Shown one piece after another: positions 54,741 through 64,000 of a DNA stretch of 64,000 bases (position 1 is the stretch's first letter; every line of letters starts with the position of its first letter). Under the pieces are notes generated by a model. It saw only the letters and a program-made list of their open reading frames with translations. It did no database searches and was not told the DNA's origin. Where the stretch lies: assembly GCA_003290165.1 (NCBI GenBank), contig QNQO01000646.1:496001-560000 (forward strand), given 5' to 3'. Source of the stretch: Berberis thunbergii. Lineage: Eukaryota > Streptophyta > Magnoliopsida > Ranunculales > Berberidaceae. A program made the position numbers and the translations under genes.

Positions 54741-56466
54741 ATTTGGTTTTTTGTTCTTATCCCCATTTGTAGGATCGCCACGAGGGCGGATGAACGATGA
54801 GCGCGGTGGTATTCTTTGACTGCAAAGAAAAATATTTTCCTTTTTTCCTTTTTCAAACTTGTAACAGGGGAGGAGTTCCTTTAAATTTCGTATCCGGCGA
54901 TGCGTCGTCAGCTATTTACAGCAGGGAAGGAAGAGTTTGGTTGATTTCTCTCATTCTTTTTCGGCGATGTGCAGCATCGGCGAGTGTTGATCGTCAACCG
55001 TCGACAGATGTGGAACGCTTCTTCCTTATCAAACTGAGAACTCCTCTTTGATGTGGATTTAAATTCAATTGAATTTCACCAAAAAAAAATTATTTACTCT
55101 TAGGTCGAATTGTATCCAAGCATGGCTCATTTTCCATATAATTTTATGACTTTGTAAGCTTACTAAGCTTATTGGTGGTTTTGTTAATTGGAGAAGAAGG
55201 TCCGCAATTGCAAAAAAAATGAGTTTGTGTGCACAGGTAGCCACCCTCTTTGCTATGTACCACCGTCACTTAAAAAAAATAATTTGAATCCAAATACATT
55301 TGGGATGCTATTCTAATCACATTTATTTGCTAATCTGCAGGTGGGCTTTTCTCTGAAGTTGCTCCATATCTAGATCTCATGTGCTATATTCATGTACTCG
55401 AATTGCGATATGCTAACCGATTTTGGTTGTTATGGATCCAAGCTTTCTTTTGGTTTTTATTTTCCTTGTTTTTAGTATGTTCAGTTGTTGTCTTCCATAG
55501 TAGAAATAATGCATGAGTAATGAACTTAGCGAAATACATTCACAAAAAAATTATCATATATGCATGGAGGTACCTTTCACCTATTGAGAAAATGATGTGA
55601 CATTCAGTTGAGGAAAGGATGAATCCTTTCATCTACCAATGAGTGGTATTTTTTCCTTCACCTACTGAGGAGAGATTGATCCCATGCACCTGCTGAGGAG
55701 GGTTTACCTTTCGCCTGTTGATGAGAGATATACTATTATTTGCTTATAAGGATAGGTGTCCTACCTTCTGCTTATACGAAATAATAGTTGTTCCATACAT
55801 TGCAGTACAAGGAAGGACTTCAAACTTGAGTCGTGATCTACCATTTCCCTTCTGCTAAATGGGGAATTTGGGTAGAATCGTGAGTGAGAACTCAGTCTTG
55901 GGTTGTATTGCACATACTTTTATCTGCTAAAGAGAGATATGTTTTTATTTAAAAAAAAAATACAAGTACAAACCTTTATAGGGCTTTTACATTCCTCGAC
56001 TGAAGAAAGAAAAGTGCAGTGCTTACACACTTCTAATAGGTATGTTCCTCACTGGAAAGGGTAAATACAATCAAGTTTTTTCTAGTATGTATGATTGTAT
56101 TTACTGAAAAGCTAAAATATTATAATGTACTTGATACGTAGTCTGCTTACGACATAATGATCTGTTTGTAGAGTCCTCTGTTGAAGACGAGTTACACATA
56201 GTACTTTATGAGGTTGTTGGCGTTCCATTGTCTAGGGATTTATTTGCCTCCAAGGGTATCCAGCGTATAGTTTCCCCGACTGCCAACTCTACTCACTACA
56301 TACGGTCCTTCCTAATTAGGATCTAACTTTTTAACCCTTATACTTTTCTAGTGACGAAGGCCTTTCTTAAAACTAAATCCCTAGGTTGGAATTGTCTGAT
56401 TTTGACCCGCTTATTGTAATAAGACATAAGTTGTTGATGATAAGCGGCAACTCTTATGATAAATTG

Positions 56467-57369
56467 TTATCGGTTCTCTTCTGCTAGATCCAAGTAAGTC
56501 GTCATTTCATTGACATTTGTTGCTAAGCTGGATACTTTCGTTCGTAATGAGGGGACTACTATGTTGGGTGAGATGATAGCTTCAGTTCCAAATGTCAAGG
56601 AAAATGACGTTTCCTCAGTAGGTCTCCTTTTGGTTGTGTGATAAGCCCATAGTACTGCGGGTAACTCCTCAACCCATGTGCCTTTGGCTTTATCTAATTT
56701 TTTTATGCAATCCATAATAGTTTTGTTGAATGCTTCAGCTTGACCATTTCCTTGTGGATATCTAGGAGTTGAATTTTGTCGTTTGATGTCGTGCTTCTCA
56801 AAAAGAGTGTAATTTATGTTCCCACAAATTGAAGACCATTGTCGGTCACAATGGAATGCGAAATACCAAATCAGCAGATTATGTTTTGCCAAATAATTTT
56901 TTTTTACATCTGCTTCCTTGGTAGAGGCGAGGGCTTCAGTTTTAATCCATTTTGTGAAACAGTCGATTGTCACAATCATCATATTCTTCTGGCTGGAGCC
57001 ATTGGCATTGGCCCTACAAAGTCAATTGGCCATTGCATAAAAGACCATGGACTGATTTGCGGATTCAATTCTTCTATGAACTGAGTAGGAATTGGTTTGA
57101 ATCGTTGGCATTTGGCACATCTTTTTACGAAGTCTCTCGCATATTGATGCATGATTGGCCAATAGTAACCATAACTCAAAGCTTTTTGTGTTAGTGATTT
57201 GCCCCCATAATGATTTCCACAAGATCCTTTATGAATGTTGCCCAGAACTTTAAGTACTGCTAGAGAACTAATACAAGTAAGGTCTAGCCCCAAATGTGAT
57301 TTGTGGTAGAGCTTTTATTTCTTCACATAATATCTTGTAGCTTTCTGTTGGAGTTTCTTGGCTTGCACA
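56467..57369 (-). pseudogene. Integrase of gypsy element 3
   Basis: 57293-56979 carries the zinc-binding region and the start of the core (HKGSCGNHYGGKSLTQKALS, YGYYWPIMHQYARDFVKRCA, CQRFKP, SPWSFMQWPIDFVGPMP). 56982-56467 holds the rest (VTIDCFTKWIKTEALASTKE, YPQGNGQAEAFNKTIMDCIK, WVEELPAVLWAYHTTKRRPT). This is a nearly complete gypsy integrase core. The two pieces are in different frames and the central segment (YFAFHCDRQWSSI, where families have DNGxQF) is altered. Confidence 0.85.
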
Positions 57370-57377
57370 TTATCTGC

Positions 57378-58390
57378 TAGGGGTGGGCTTTTAGGACTGA
57401 ACCGACAACCGGACCGATCGGGTCGGTTCGAATCAGTTTTAATTAATTATAAAAGTTTCGGTTGTAAAAGCCCGGCCCGGCCTGAAGTTTATGGTCCGGG
57501 CCTCGTTTTCCATTTCTGAAGCCCGTCGGGTAATCAGGTCGACCCAATTTAAATAGTTAACTTAAAATAGGTTAAATAATTTCTCCTCTCCTACTCACAG
57601 CGAAGCATCGACCGTCGCCTCCCTCTCATCTCCCTCTCACAACGAAGCATCGACCGCCTCCCTCTCATAGCGAAGCATCGACCGCCGCCTCCCTCTCCTC
57701 TCCCTTTCACAGTGAAGCATCGACCTCATCCCTTTCCTCTCCCTCTCACAGCGAAGCATCGACCGCTGCCTCCCTCTCCTTTCCCTTTCACAGCGAAGCA
57801 TCGACCGCCTCCCTCTCTCCTCTCTCTCATAGCGAAGCATCGACCGCCTCCATTTCCTCACAGCGAAGGCGAAGCATCGACCGCAAAGGCACGAGATCGA
57901 CCGCCTCCCTCTCCCCTCCCTTCCCCGCCTTTCCCTAGATCTGATCTTATCTTGATCATATCTGATCTGATCTCAGATCTTGATCATATCTGATCTCAGT
58001 TCTTGATCAGATCTCAGATCTAGACATTTTTCACTGATCTACATACTCGTTGATCAGATCTGAGATTATTCAGACGACCCGTATGATGAATGAATTTTTT
58101 TTGTAATTTATTGTATGGCTTTTTTTGTAATTTGTTGTATGGTTTTTTTGTATTTTTTGATATAATTTTTGTACGTACGATGAATGAAGTATTTTTTTTT
58201 ACTGTAGAAGTATTTTTTTGCTCTTAGGACCGAGACCGGCCCGAAACCGACCCGTAATTCGATTAATCGGGACCTCAGTTACCCGGTCAACTCGGTCCGG
58301 TTTCGGGTTTCATAAACACAGACCCAAATTTCTCTGGCCGGTTTTTGATTTTTAGCTTTTGGGCCGGTTACCCGAACTTGCCCAGCCCTA
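57378..58390. mobile_element. Non-autonomous hAT-like element inserted in gypsy element 3 pol
   Basis: Flanked by the 8-bp repeats TTATCTGC (57370-57377) and TTATTTGC (58391-58398), one mismatch. Ends are TAGGGGTGGGC and GCCCAGCCCTA. Subterminal zones are rich in CCGGCCCG and GGTCGG/CCGGTC words. The interior has a CT-rich tandem array and a GATCTGATC-rich block (57945-58070). No transposase. It splits the pol reading between RNase H and integrase, so the gypsy element was there first. Confidence 0.88.
57600..57905. repeat. Tandem array of CGAAGCATCGACCG units
   Basis: GCGAAGCATCGACCG (or a close variant) followed by a CTCCCTCTCCTCTCCC-type tract recurs about eight times at variable spacing of roughly 26-45 bp. 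It gives open frames on both strands (for example a basic Arg/Met/Leu repeat frame on minus), which I regard as compositional. Confidence 0.8.
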
Positions 58391-59093
58391 TTATTTGCTG
58401 GCAGATTACCATTTAGTAGAAAATCAATAATAGGATCCTGCCAAGTAAGATTAGCATCGATCATCATCATCTCGGCTTCCTTTTCTTTAATACTTGGCGT
58501 TTCCAAGTGCTCTACTAGGATGGAGCACTTGAATTGATAGTCTAACGCTGACCCCAAGTTCGCTAATGCATCTGCATGAGAGTTTTTTGCTCCAGAGACC
58601 TGCTTAATTGTGAAAATTGAAAAAGCCTTCAATAGTTCTTGGACTTTGTCTAGGTAGATAATTATCCTTGGGTGCTTTGCAATGTATTCACTAGATGCTT
58701 GACTGTTATAAGCTGAAAATTTGAATAGATGGCTAGCCTTTTAACGGACAACTCATTTGCTAGTCGTGAACCAACAAACAAGGGTTCATACTCTGCTTCT
58801 TTATTGGAAACTTTGAAACCAAGTGTAATGGCTTGTTCTACCATGGTTCCATCGGGCATGAATAAAACAAGTCTCGCTCCGCCTTGTGATTTGACGACCC
58901 ATCTCCGTATAAATGTCACATATCTTTGGGCTGACCTACCCTTGTTCCAGCATGAACTATGGAATCTTCTGATGTTGAGGGGTGCGACACTGCTCTGCTG
59001 GCTGACTTTGTATCGACGGCTGAGGAAGGTGCAAATTCTACTATGAAATCTGCCAACTTGAGCCTTTATAGATGTCCTCAGCCGATAGATCAA
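58391..59093 (-). pseudogene. RNase H region of gypsy element 3
   Basis: The minus-strand frames read FTIKQVSGAKNSHADALANL (C-terminal RNase H with the catalytic HADALA Asp; 58632-58391) and LFMPDGTMVEQAITLGFKVS, NKEAEYEPLFVGSRLANELS (59093-58662). The Tat-type second RNase H is recognisable, but frames are broken and the first catalytic DGSS is not intact. Confidence 0.75.
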
Positions 59094-59639
59094 ATTGTAT
59101 CAACTTAACTCGATGGCCCATTTCACGAGTCTTTGAAAAGCATCGGGGCTATGGAAAATTGACCGTAAAGGATATTCCGTCATGATAATCACTCGATGGG
59201 CTTGAAAGTAAGGCCTTAACTTCTTTATTGAAACCAAAGGTGCCAAAATTAATTTTTCCATTTTTTGATACCTGGTCTCAGCATCGAGAAGAGCTTTAGA
59301 TATGTAAAATATGGGAAGTTGTGCCCCCAGTTATTCTCTTATGAGAATTGAACTCACTGCCACATTTGAAACTGCCAAGTAGAGGTATAGGTTCTCTTTC
59401 GACTAAGGTTTTGACAGTAGAGGATGAAAAGATAAGTAAGTTTTCAAAAATTTTAAATGCAGTTTCACACTGTTCATCCCATTTGTCTCTCTGCCATTTT
59501 TTCAGTGCTTTAAAAAATGGTTTACATTTGTTTGTTGATCTACTCAGGAATCAATTCAAAGCGATGCTCTACCTGTGAGACTTTGGATTTCTTTTGGAGT
59601 TGATGGTGACTTCATGTCAAATATGACTTTGATTTGATT

Positions 59640-60634
59640 TGGATGAGCTTCAATTCTCCTATGGGTGACTAGGTATCCTATAAATCTTCCTGATGAAACT
59701 CAAAAAGTCCATTTCTCTGGATTTAACTTCATTCGATATTTTCTTAGAAGTACAAATGTTTTTCCGAGATTTCTGATGTGATATGCCCGCTGAGGACCCT
59801 TGATTAGCATGTCGTCTACGTAAACCTCCATGGGTTTTCCAATTAAATGCTTGAAGATTTTGTTCATTAACCTTTGATAGGTCACTCCAACATTATGTAA
59901 ACCAAAATGCATTACCTTGTAGCAGTAAGTCCCCCTTTCGACTATAAATCTTCTCGATGAAATTCAAAAAGTCCATTTCTCTGGATTTAACTTCATTCAA
60001 TATTTTCTTAGAAGTACAAATGTTTCTTCGAGATTTCTGATGTGATCTGTCCGCTGAGGACCCTTGATTAGCATGTCGTCTATGTAAACCTCCATGGCTT
60101 TTCCAATTAAATGCTTGAAGAATTTGTTCATTAACCTTTGATAAGTCACTCCAACATTATTTTAACCAAAAGGCATTACCTTGTAGCAGCAAGTCCCCAT
60201 TTCGATGATGAATGAAGTTTTGGCTTTGTTGGGTTCGTACATTATAATCTGATTATAACTTGAATAGGCATCCAGAAAGTTGAGCAACTGGTTACCAGAT
60301 GTAGAATCTAATAACTGATCAATTAGAAGTAGAGGATAGTTGTCTTTGGGTCATGCTTTGTTGAGGTCAGTGTAATCTACACAAACTCTCCATTTTCCTT
60401 TTTTTCTTTTTTCTTGACTAATACAACATTTGCCAACCATTCGATGTAGGATACCTCATCGATGAAACTGGCTGCCAAGAGCTTGTCTATCTCGGCTTCT
60501 ATAATTGCTACTCTTTTTGGGGCAAAGTTCCGCCTCTTTTGCACAACAGGCCTAAAGGTCGGGTCTACATGCAGTTTATGGCAAATCACAGTTGGATCAA
60601 TTTCGGGCATGTATGAGGCTGACCAAGCAAACAC
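59640..60634 (-). pseudogene. Reverse transcriptase of gypsy element 3 with duplicated active-site block
   Basis: 60634-60377 carries the RT entry region (MFAWSASYMPEIDPTVICHK, KRRNFAPKRVAIIEAEIDKL). 60340-60210 reads DNYPLLLIDQLL and FLDAYSSYNQI (RT palm with the first Asp). The motif around the second catalytic Asp pair then occurs twice: [20 protein letters not shown] near 60100 and MEVYVDDMLIKGPQRAYHIR near 59830. The copies are 264 bp apart. Stops elsewhere make it inactive. Confidence 0.85.
59678..60205 (-). repeat. 264-bp tandem duplication inside RT
   Basis: CTATAAATCTTC begins copies at 59678 and 59942. Both continue through GTCCATTTCTCTGGATTTAA, TTTCTTAGAAGTACAAATGT and CCTTGATTAGCATGTCGTCT. 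The period is a multiple of three, so the duplication keeps frame. Differences are scattered (about one per 20 bases). Confidence 0.85.
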
Positions 60635-60920
60635 ATCTTTGTTGCTCTAAAGTCAACTAGTGAGCTCTGCTTTCTCATTTACACTTAAGCGCAAGCCAAA
60701 TTTTGCCTTTCTTTTAGGCAGATCAGGATCAAGAATCACAAGTTCTGCATCTTCTTCTGGTCTCCATCCCTCATCAATTGAAGATTTGAATTGAACTTAT
60801 CATTCCTGATCTTGGTGTTATAAATGCTATTGGGAGGTAGAAGGCATATTCCCTTTAACTTTGGCTGAAGTGACGGGAATAAATTCATTTTGTTCTGTTT
60901 CTTCCAAGACTCGAGTTGCA
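60635..60920 (-). pseudogene. Protease-RT linker of gypsy element 3
   Basis: The minus strand reads IEDEGWRPEEDAELVILDPD, LPKRKAKFGLRLSVNEK. This is the linker normally preceding the DVFAW block, after the protease. Stops interrupt it and no protease remains before the junction at 60925. Confidence 0.5.
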
Positions 60921-60924
60921 CACC

Positions 60925-62155
60925 TGTCACGCCCCGATTTTCGAAGGAAACGAAAATCCCAAAATCCACTTAGGATTATCCGTTTCCCCCAAAACTCGGG
61001 ACGTGAGACTTCAATAACAACAGAAACAAATAGCAGCATCAACTAAACAACTAAAACGAATAAAAAGTCTAACCCGGAGAAGACTGGCATGGCTAGCTCA
61101 CTAGCGGAACTCCAGTAATGCAGCTCAAAATCTCTAAACCTGAAAGACTACTCGGCTACATTCCAAAAGGAATGTACCCAAGAAGCAAAAGCTCACTCGG
61201 GTCAGCAATAAAGCCGGTGTGAGAAATCTTCATCCCAAAAATCAATAAACCCGCACATGATAATAAACAATCAACAATAAATAACCACACCATCAGGTAG
61301 TTCCTCAATGAGGCAATGGTGTTATCATCCTAATAAATAAATAGACATTCTTTATTACTAATAAATAAAGTTTATGAGTTATTAATCCTCATAAATGCAA
61401 CAACACTCCAAACCATAATCATATGAAACTATTATTGAAATATTAACAAAACACATTTTTCCACCTTTAGGAAGACATGTAGTTCTCATTCAAGGTTCGA
61501 ATGAGCTGTTAGTTTCTTCCCTCAAGGCTAACCTAGTATAAGCTAAAATAATCTATACACAATTTCATGGCATGCTCAATTCAATGGTTTAATTGAATTA
61601 TTTATTTTGTTTTCTAATTCTTGGCTTCTTTTCCACAATCGCACTCTCCTCCTGTGCCGAACACACCTCACCCAAGTGTGCCTCCCTTGCCTTCGAAACC
61701 ACTCGGAGCGTACATGTTCCAAGTGGGGTGCCACCTCGAGGAACATGTCATCACACCCGAAGTTCGATCCATGGCAAGCATCTCCTAATCTACACGTACA
61801 ACCGAACTCACATGGAACGGTGCACCGATATGCAAGCAAGTCTGCATACCCATAATAATATCACACGTATACAAGCAAGTCTGTATACAAAATTTTCATT
61901 TCTTTTCACATTTTTTTTTTCTCTGGAGTTGTGGAAAAAGAACATTTACCAAGGATTTTATTTGAGTCATTATTTTTCCAAATCAATTAACGTCACATCA
62001 CATTCCCTTTACAAGAACTATATATACATAAAACGTTACCGAGGTGATATTCATAACATGACAAAATCTATTTTGCCATCTCCTTCAGAAAAGAATGAAA
62101 AACAAGTGTGTCGCAAGCACAAACATTCTTTTAACATAGTCACATACGCGTGACA
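60925..62155. mobile_element. LTR-like block (solo or orphan LTR), 1231 bp
   Basis: Starts TGTCACGCCCCGATTTTCG and ends ACGCGTGACA, so the ends TGTCACGC and GCGTGACA are a perfect 8-bp inverted repeat with TG...CA. TGTCACGCCC is a frequent LTR start in plant retrotransposons. The flanking 5-mers ACACC and AGAAA differ, so no TSD is seen. The internal 186-residue open frame (61593-62153) has no recognisable domain and is probably chance. A phrase AAGCAAGTCTG(C/T)ATAC repeats near 61834 and 61873. Confidence 0.55.
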
Positions 62156-63494
62156 AGAAACAAGTTCCATTACTGGCTATACCTGACTATCCTTATGGAA
62201 ATACACCTTTTCTTTTGAAAACCACCTAACATGACCACATCTATTGATTAGACAGTGACAATCAATATAGAACATACACTGTCAACATACATATCCATAC
62301 CCATACCCATACCCATTTACTGTATGACCTTTGTCCTCCTTACACTGTAAATATGAAGGGGATGGAGAAACTCAAATTTCAAACGAAATTTTCAAATGAA
62401 CCCAGAGAAGAAACAAAGCAGCATTTTCAAATGAACCCAAAAATTCTCTTGACCATAATGAACCAAAAACTAGGAAACCTCGTAATTAAGCCTAAAGAAA
62501 AGCAAAGAACATTAATTCTTCTTTTGACACACCAAATCTTTCAAACTAAAAAGTTTGACAAGCCACCATCCTATCACCTTGCTTACAATGACCATCAATG
62601 AGAGCTTTGTAAGTGACAACAATAGGAACCACAAATCAGGTAGAATTGAGACCCAACACATGACAGTAACAGACAATTAAAGTGAATTTGCATCCATCTG
62701 TCTACATGGTTTTTGAAGTCACTACATGCACAAAATCAACCTCATGTCTACAAACCCAAATACTGATCACAACTCTTTTAAGATATAGGGTGCCTTACTT
62801 TTGTCATTGAAGATTCTCCTATTCCCCAAAGCATCAAAAAGTTGTTATGGGAACTCTCTCCCACAGCCATTTGGCTTTCGCAGAGAAAGGCTGTTGATGC
62901 CATTGCATGATCCAATCACTAAACTGATTGCAATTAGGAGACTCCAAATTTATCAACTAGTCTAACCCACACTTACTTCAAGCAAGCACAATCAAAGAAC
63001 AACTGCTGGATCAATTCTCTATATTAGCATGGATGATAGTACTCAAATGCCTATGCCTCCAACATTTTATCAATTACAAGCATCACACTGGTAAAGTACT
63101 CAAACTAGTGCTACCTTGTGATCAACTTTACATAATGGGAACCATGGAACATAGCAAACTCAATTGATATGTTATATATATATATATATATATATAAATA
63201 CAGCACAATGCAAAGTATTAATGCACAGTTCATGAAACAGTCTTAAAAGAACGAGTATCTGAGCTCGCACAAAACCACACAGAGCAAAAGTACTGAATTG
63301 CCTAGTGTAAATTCCGTTATCATCCAAGTAACAAATGCAAGATTTGAATCCAGCCACGCAACACCCAGAATTTACCAGTAAAAGCTAAGAAGTACTAAAT
63401 GAACACTCATACATAACTCAAGAAAAAATGTAGAATCTCAGAGATTGAGTAATTAAAATGCACAAAGCTAAAAGGGAGGAATGAAGAAACTCAC
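62156..63494. other. Intergenic spacer or intron, no gene seen
   Basis: AT-rich without coding signal. Contains a short CCCATA tandem run near 62290-62316 and an (AT)n run at 63172-63196. If the exon at 63495-63806 is real, this stretch is its downstream intron. Confidence 0.4.
63172..63196. repeat. (AT)n microsatellite
   Basis: About twelve AT units. Confidence 0.9.
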
Positions 63495-63806
63495 ATGACG
63501 AAATCACCAATGATTTGCGCCCCATGCTTAATTGATGAAATGCCAGCACAGTCATATCTTTCTCTCTTTCAACCACATAATTCTCATGCAGATACCACAC
63601 ATACTCCATCATATATTTCTCGTGTTGCATAATTGCCATCTCAATAGAAGAGGTGACAAACTCCAAACCTGACACCGAAAGAAAACATGGTGAATGAATG
63701 CTTTCAGGTTCAGTGTTGCATATGGTCAAGTGTTGTCCATTACCATGTGGAGTGGTGTTGTCCCACTGGGAATATTCCTTTATATAACTCCCAGAGCAGC
63801 TGTACT
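63495..63806 (-). CDS. Possible exon of an unrecognised gene
   Basis: An open minus-strand stretch bounded by a good acceptor (CCCTAACAG before 63806) and a good donor (TCAT then GTGAGTTTC after 63495). It encodes about 103 residues, including QWDNTTPHGNGQHL, SVSGLEFVTSSIEMAIMQHE, KYMMEYVWYLHENYVVEREK and VLAFHQLSMGRKSLVIS. Composition is protein-like (balanced, few low-complexity runs) and unlike the transposon frames nearby. I do not recognise the family. An intact longer frame runs 63418-63855, so it could also be chance. Remaining exons would lie beyond the window (upstream) and in 62156-63494 or further left. Confidence 0.35.
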
Positions 63807-64000
63807 CTGTTAGGGATATGAAGATGCCAAATACCATAAAGCAACTTACTGTCATTATACAATGCTCAAATCCACTTAGGCAAACAAAGCATTTTAGCCA
63901 AACACACTTGAACTTATGATAAAATATAAACTTTATTCTAATGGCATTGTAATGAACAGTACCTGATCTAGCACAACTTCATTGATCAAATATCCAGCCA

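Larger units (their letters stand above)
55030..60924 (-). mobile_element. Ty3/gypsy element 3 (Tat-type pol relic), 5' part lost
   Basis: The minus strand carries, in order, an RT leader, a reverse transcriptase with an internal duplication, RNase H, and an integrase. The integrase-proximal part is split by a hAT element. 55100-56466 is non-coding sequence after integrase, with degenerate repeats of CCTACTGAGGAGAG-like phrases (55560-55760). No LTR pair could be identified. The 5' side stops abruptly at 60924 against an LTR-like block, and no gag follows beyond it. The left limit is approximate. Confidence 0.65.

Noticed and set aside
54797..55051. Plus-strand frame of 84 residues after the CT-rich block
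   Set aside because: No recognisable domain, no splice or promoter support.
57637..57993. Repetitive basic (minus) and Pro/His-rich (plus) frames
   Set aside because: Direct translation of a tandem DNA array inside a hAT element.
61593..62153. 186-residue plus-strand frame with a hydrophobic start resembling a signal peptide
   Set aside because: Fully inside the LTR-like block 60925-62155 and ending exactly at its edge; no domain seen. Kept only as a note.
61593..64000. Continuation of gypsy element 3 gag/protease beyond the LTR-like block
   Set aside because: Read on both strands; no gag or protease motif found.

Overview
This is a plant nuclear window, most likely from a eudicot. It is AT-rich and holds two intron-bearing host genes with canonical GT/AG splice sites. 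One encodes a plastid-type tryptophan/tyrosine permease and the other a plant proline-rich membrane-anchored protein. Nearly everything else is nested transposable-element DNA. Species cannot be fixed from the sequence alone. I saw no bacterial operon, CRISPR array, viral genome or canonical tRNA/rRNA gene.

Layout: 1-7097 is the 3' part of a hAT transposon (copy A). An LTR end of another retrotransposon abuts it on the left, and a gag-only LTR retrotransposon (1800-6662, TSD GTGTA) is inserted in it. 7130-8925 is a minus-strand LINE relic, followed by an unclassified dispersed repeat (8930-9610) and a PIF/Harbinger transposase relic (9620-10878). 10879-18848 is a second hAT (copy B, opposite orientation) carrying a Tat-like Ty3/gypsy element (14017-17716, TSD AGCAT).

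Host gene 1 (19360-28112, plus strand, 14 exons) is a chloroplast-targeted aromatic amino acid permease. Exon 6 lacks one base relative to the frame of all the other exons, so as written the gene is frameshifted. A small hAT-like element with a perfect 8-bp TSD follows at 30257-31449.

Host gene 2 (32291-52579, minus strand, 5 exons, 478 codons) spans 20 kb. Intron 1 alone is 13.8 kb and holds a foldback MITE, a 7.7-kb Tat-type gypsy element (41919-49620, TSD GAAGT) and a tRNA-derived SINE. Intron 4 holds another hAT-like element and retroelement crumbs.

The right end (about 55-61 kb) is a third gypsy pol relic on the minus strand, split by a 1-kb hAT element (57378-58390) and cut at 60925 by an LTR-like block (60925-62155). 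A possible exon of an unrecognised gene lies at 63495-63806.

The most interesting points are: (i) two gypsy elements of one LTR family that are complementary, one keeping gag without pol and one keeping pol without the gag core, both with an antisense accessory ORF; (ii) the single-base lesion in the permease; (iii) a host gene stretched by nested insertions yet with all five exons open; (iv) several exact insertion footprints and odd rearrangements, including a duplicated RT active-site block, a palindromic LTR, an extra LTR end, and a gag-only element with 139-bp tandem repeats. I found no clearly new gene system. The accessory antisense ORF is the closest candidate for under-described biology.
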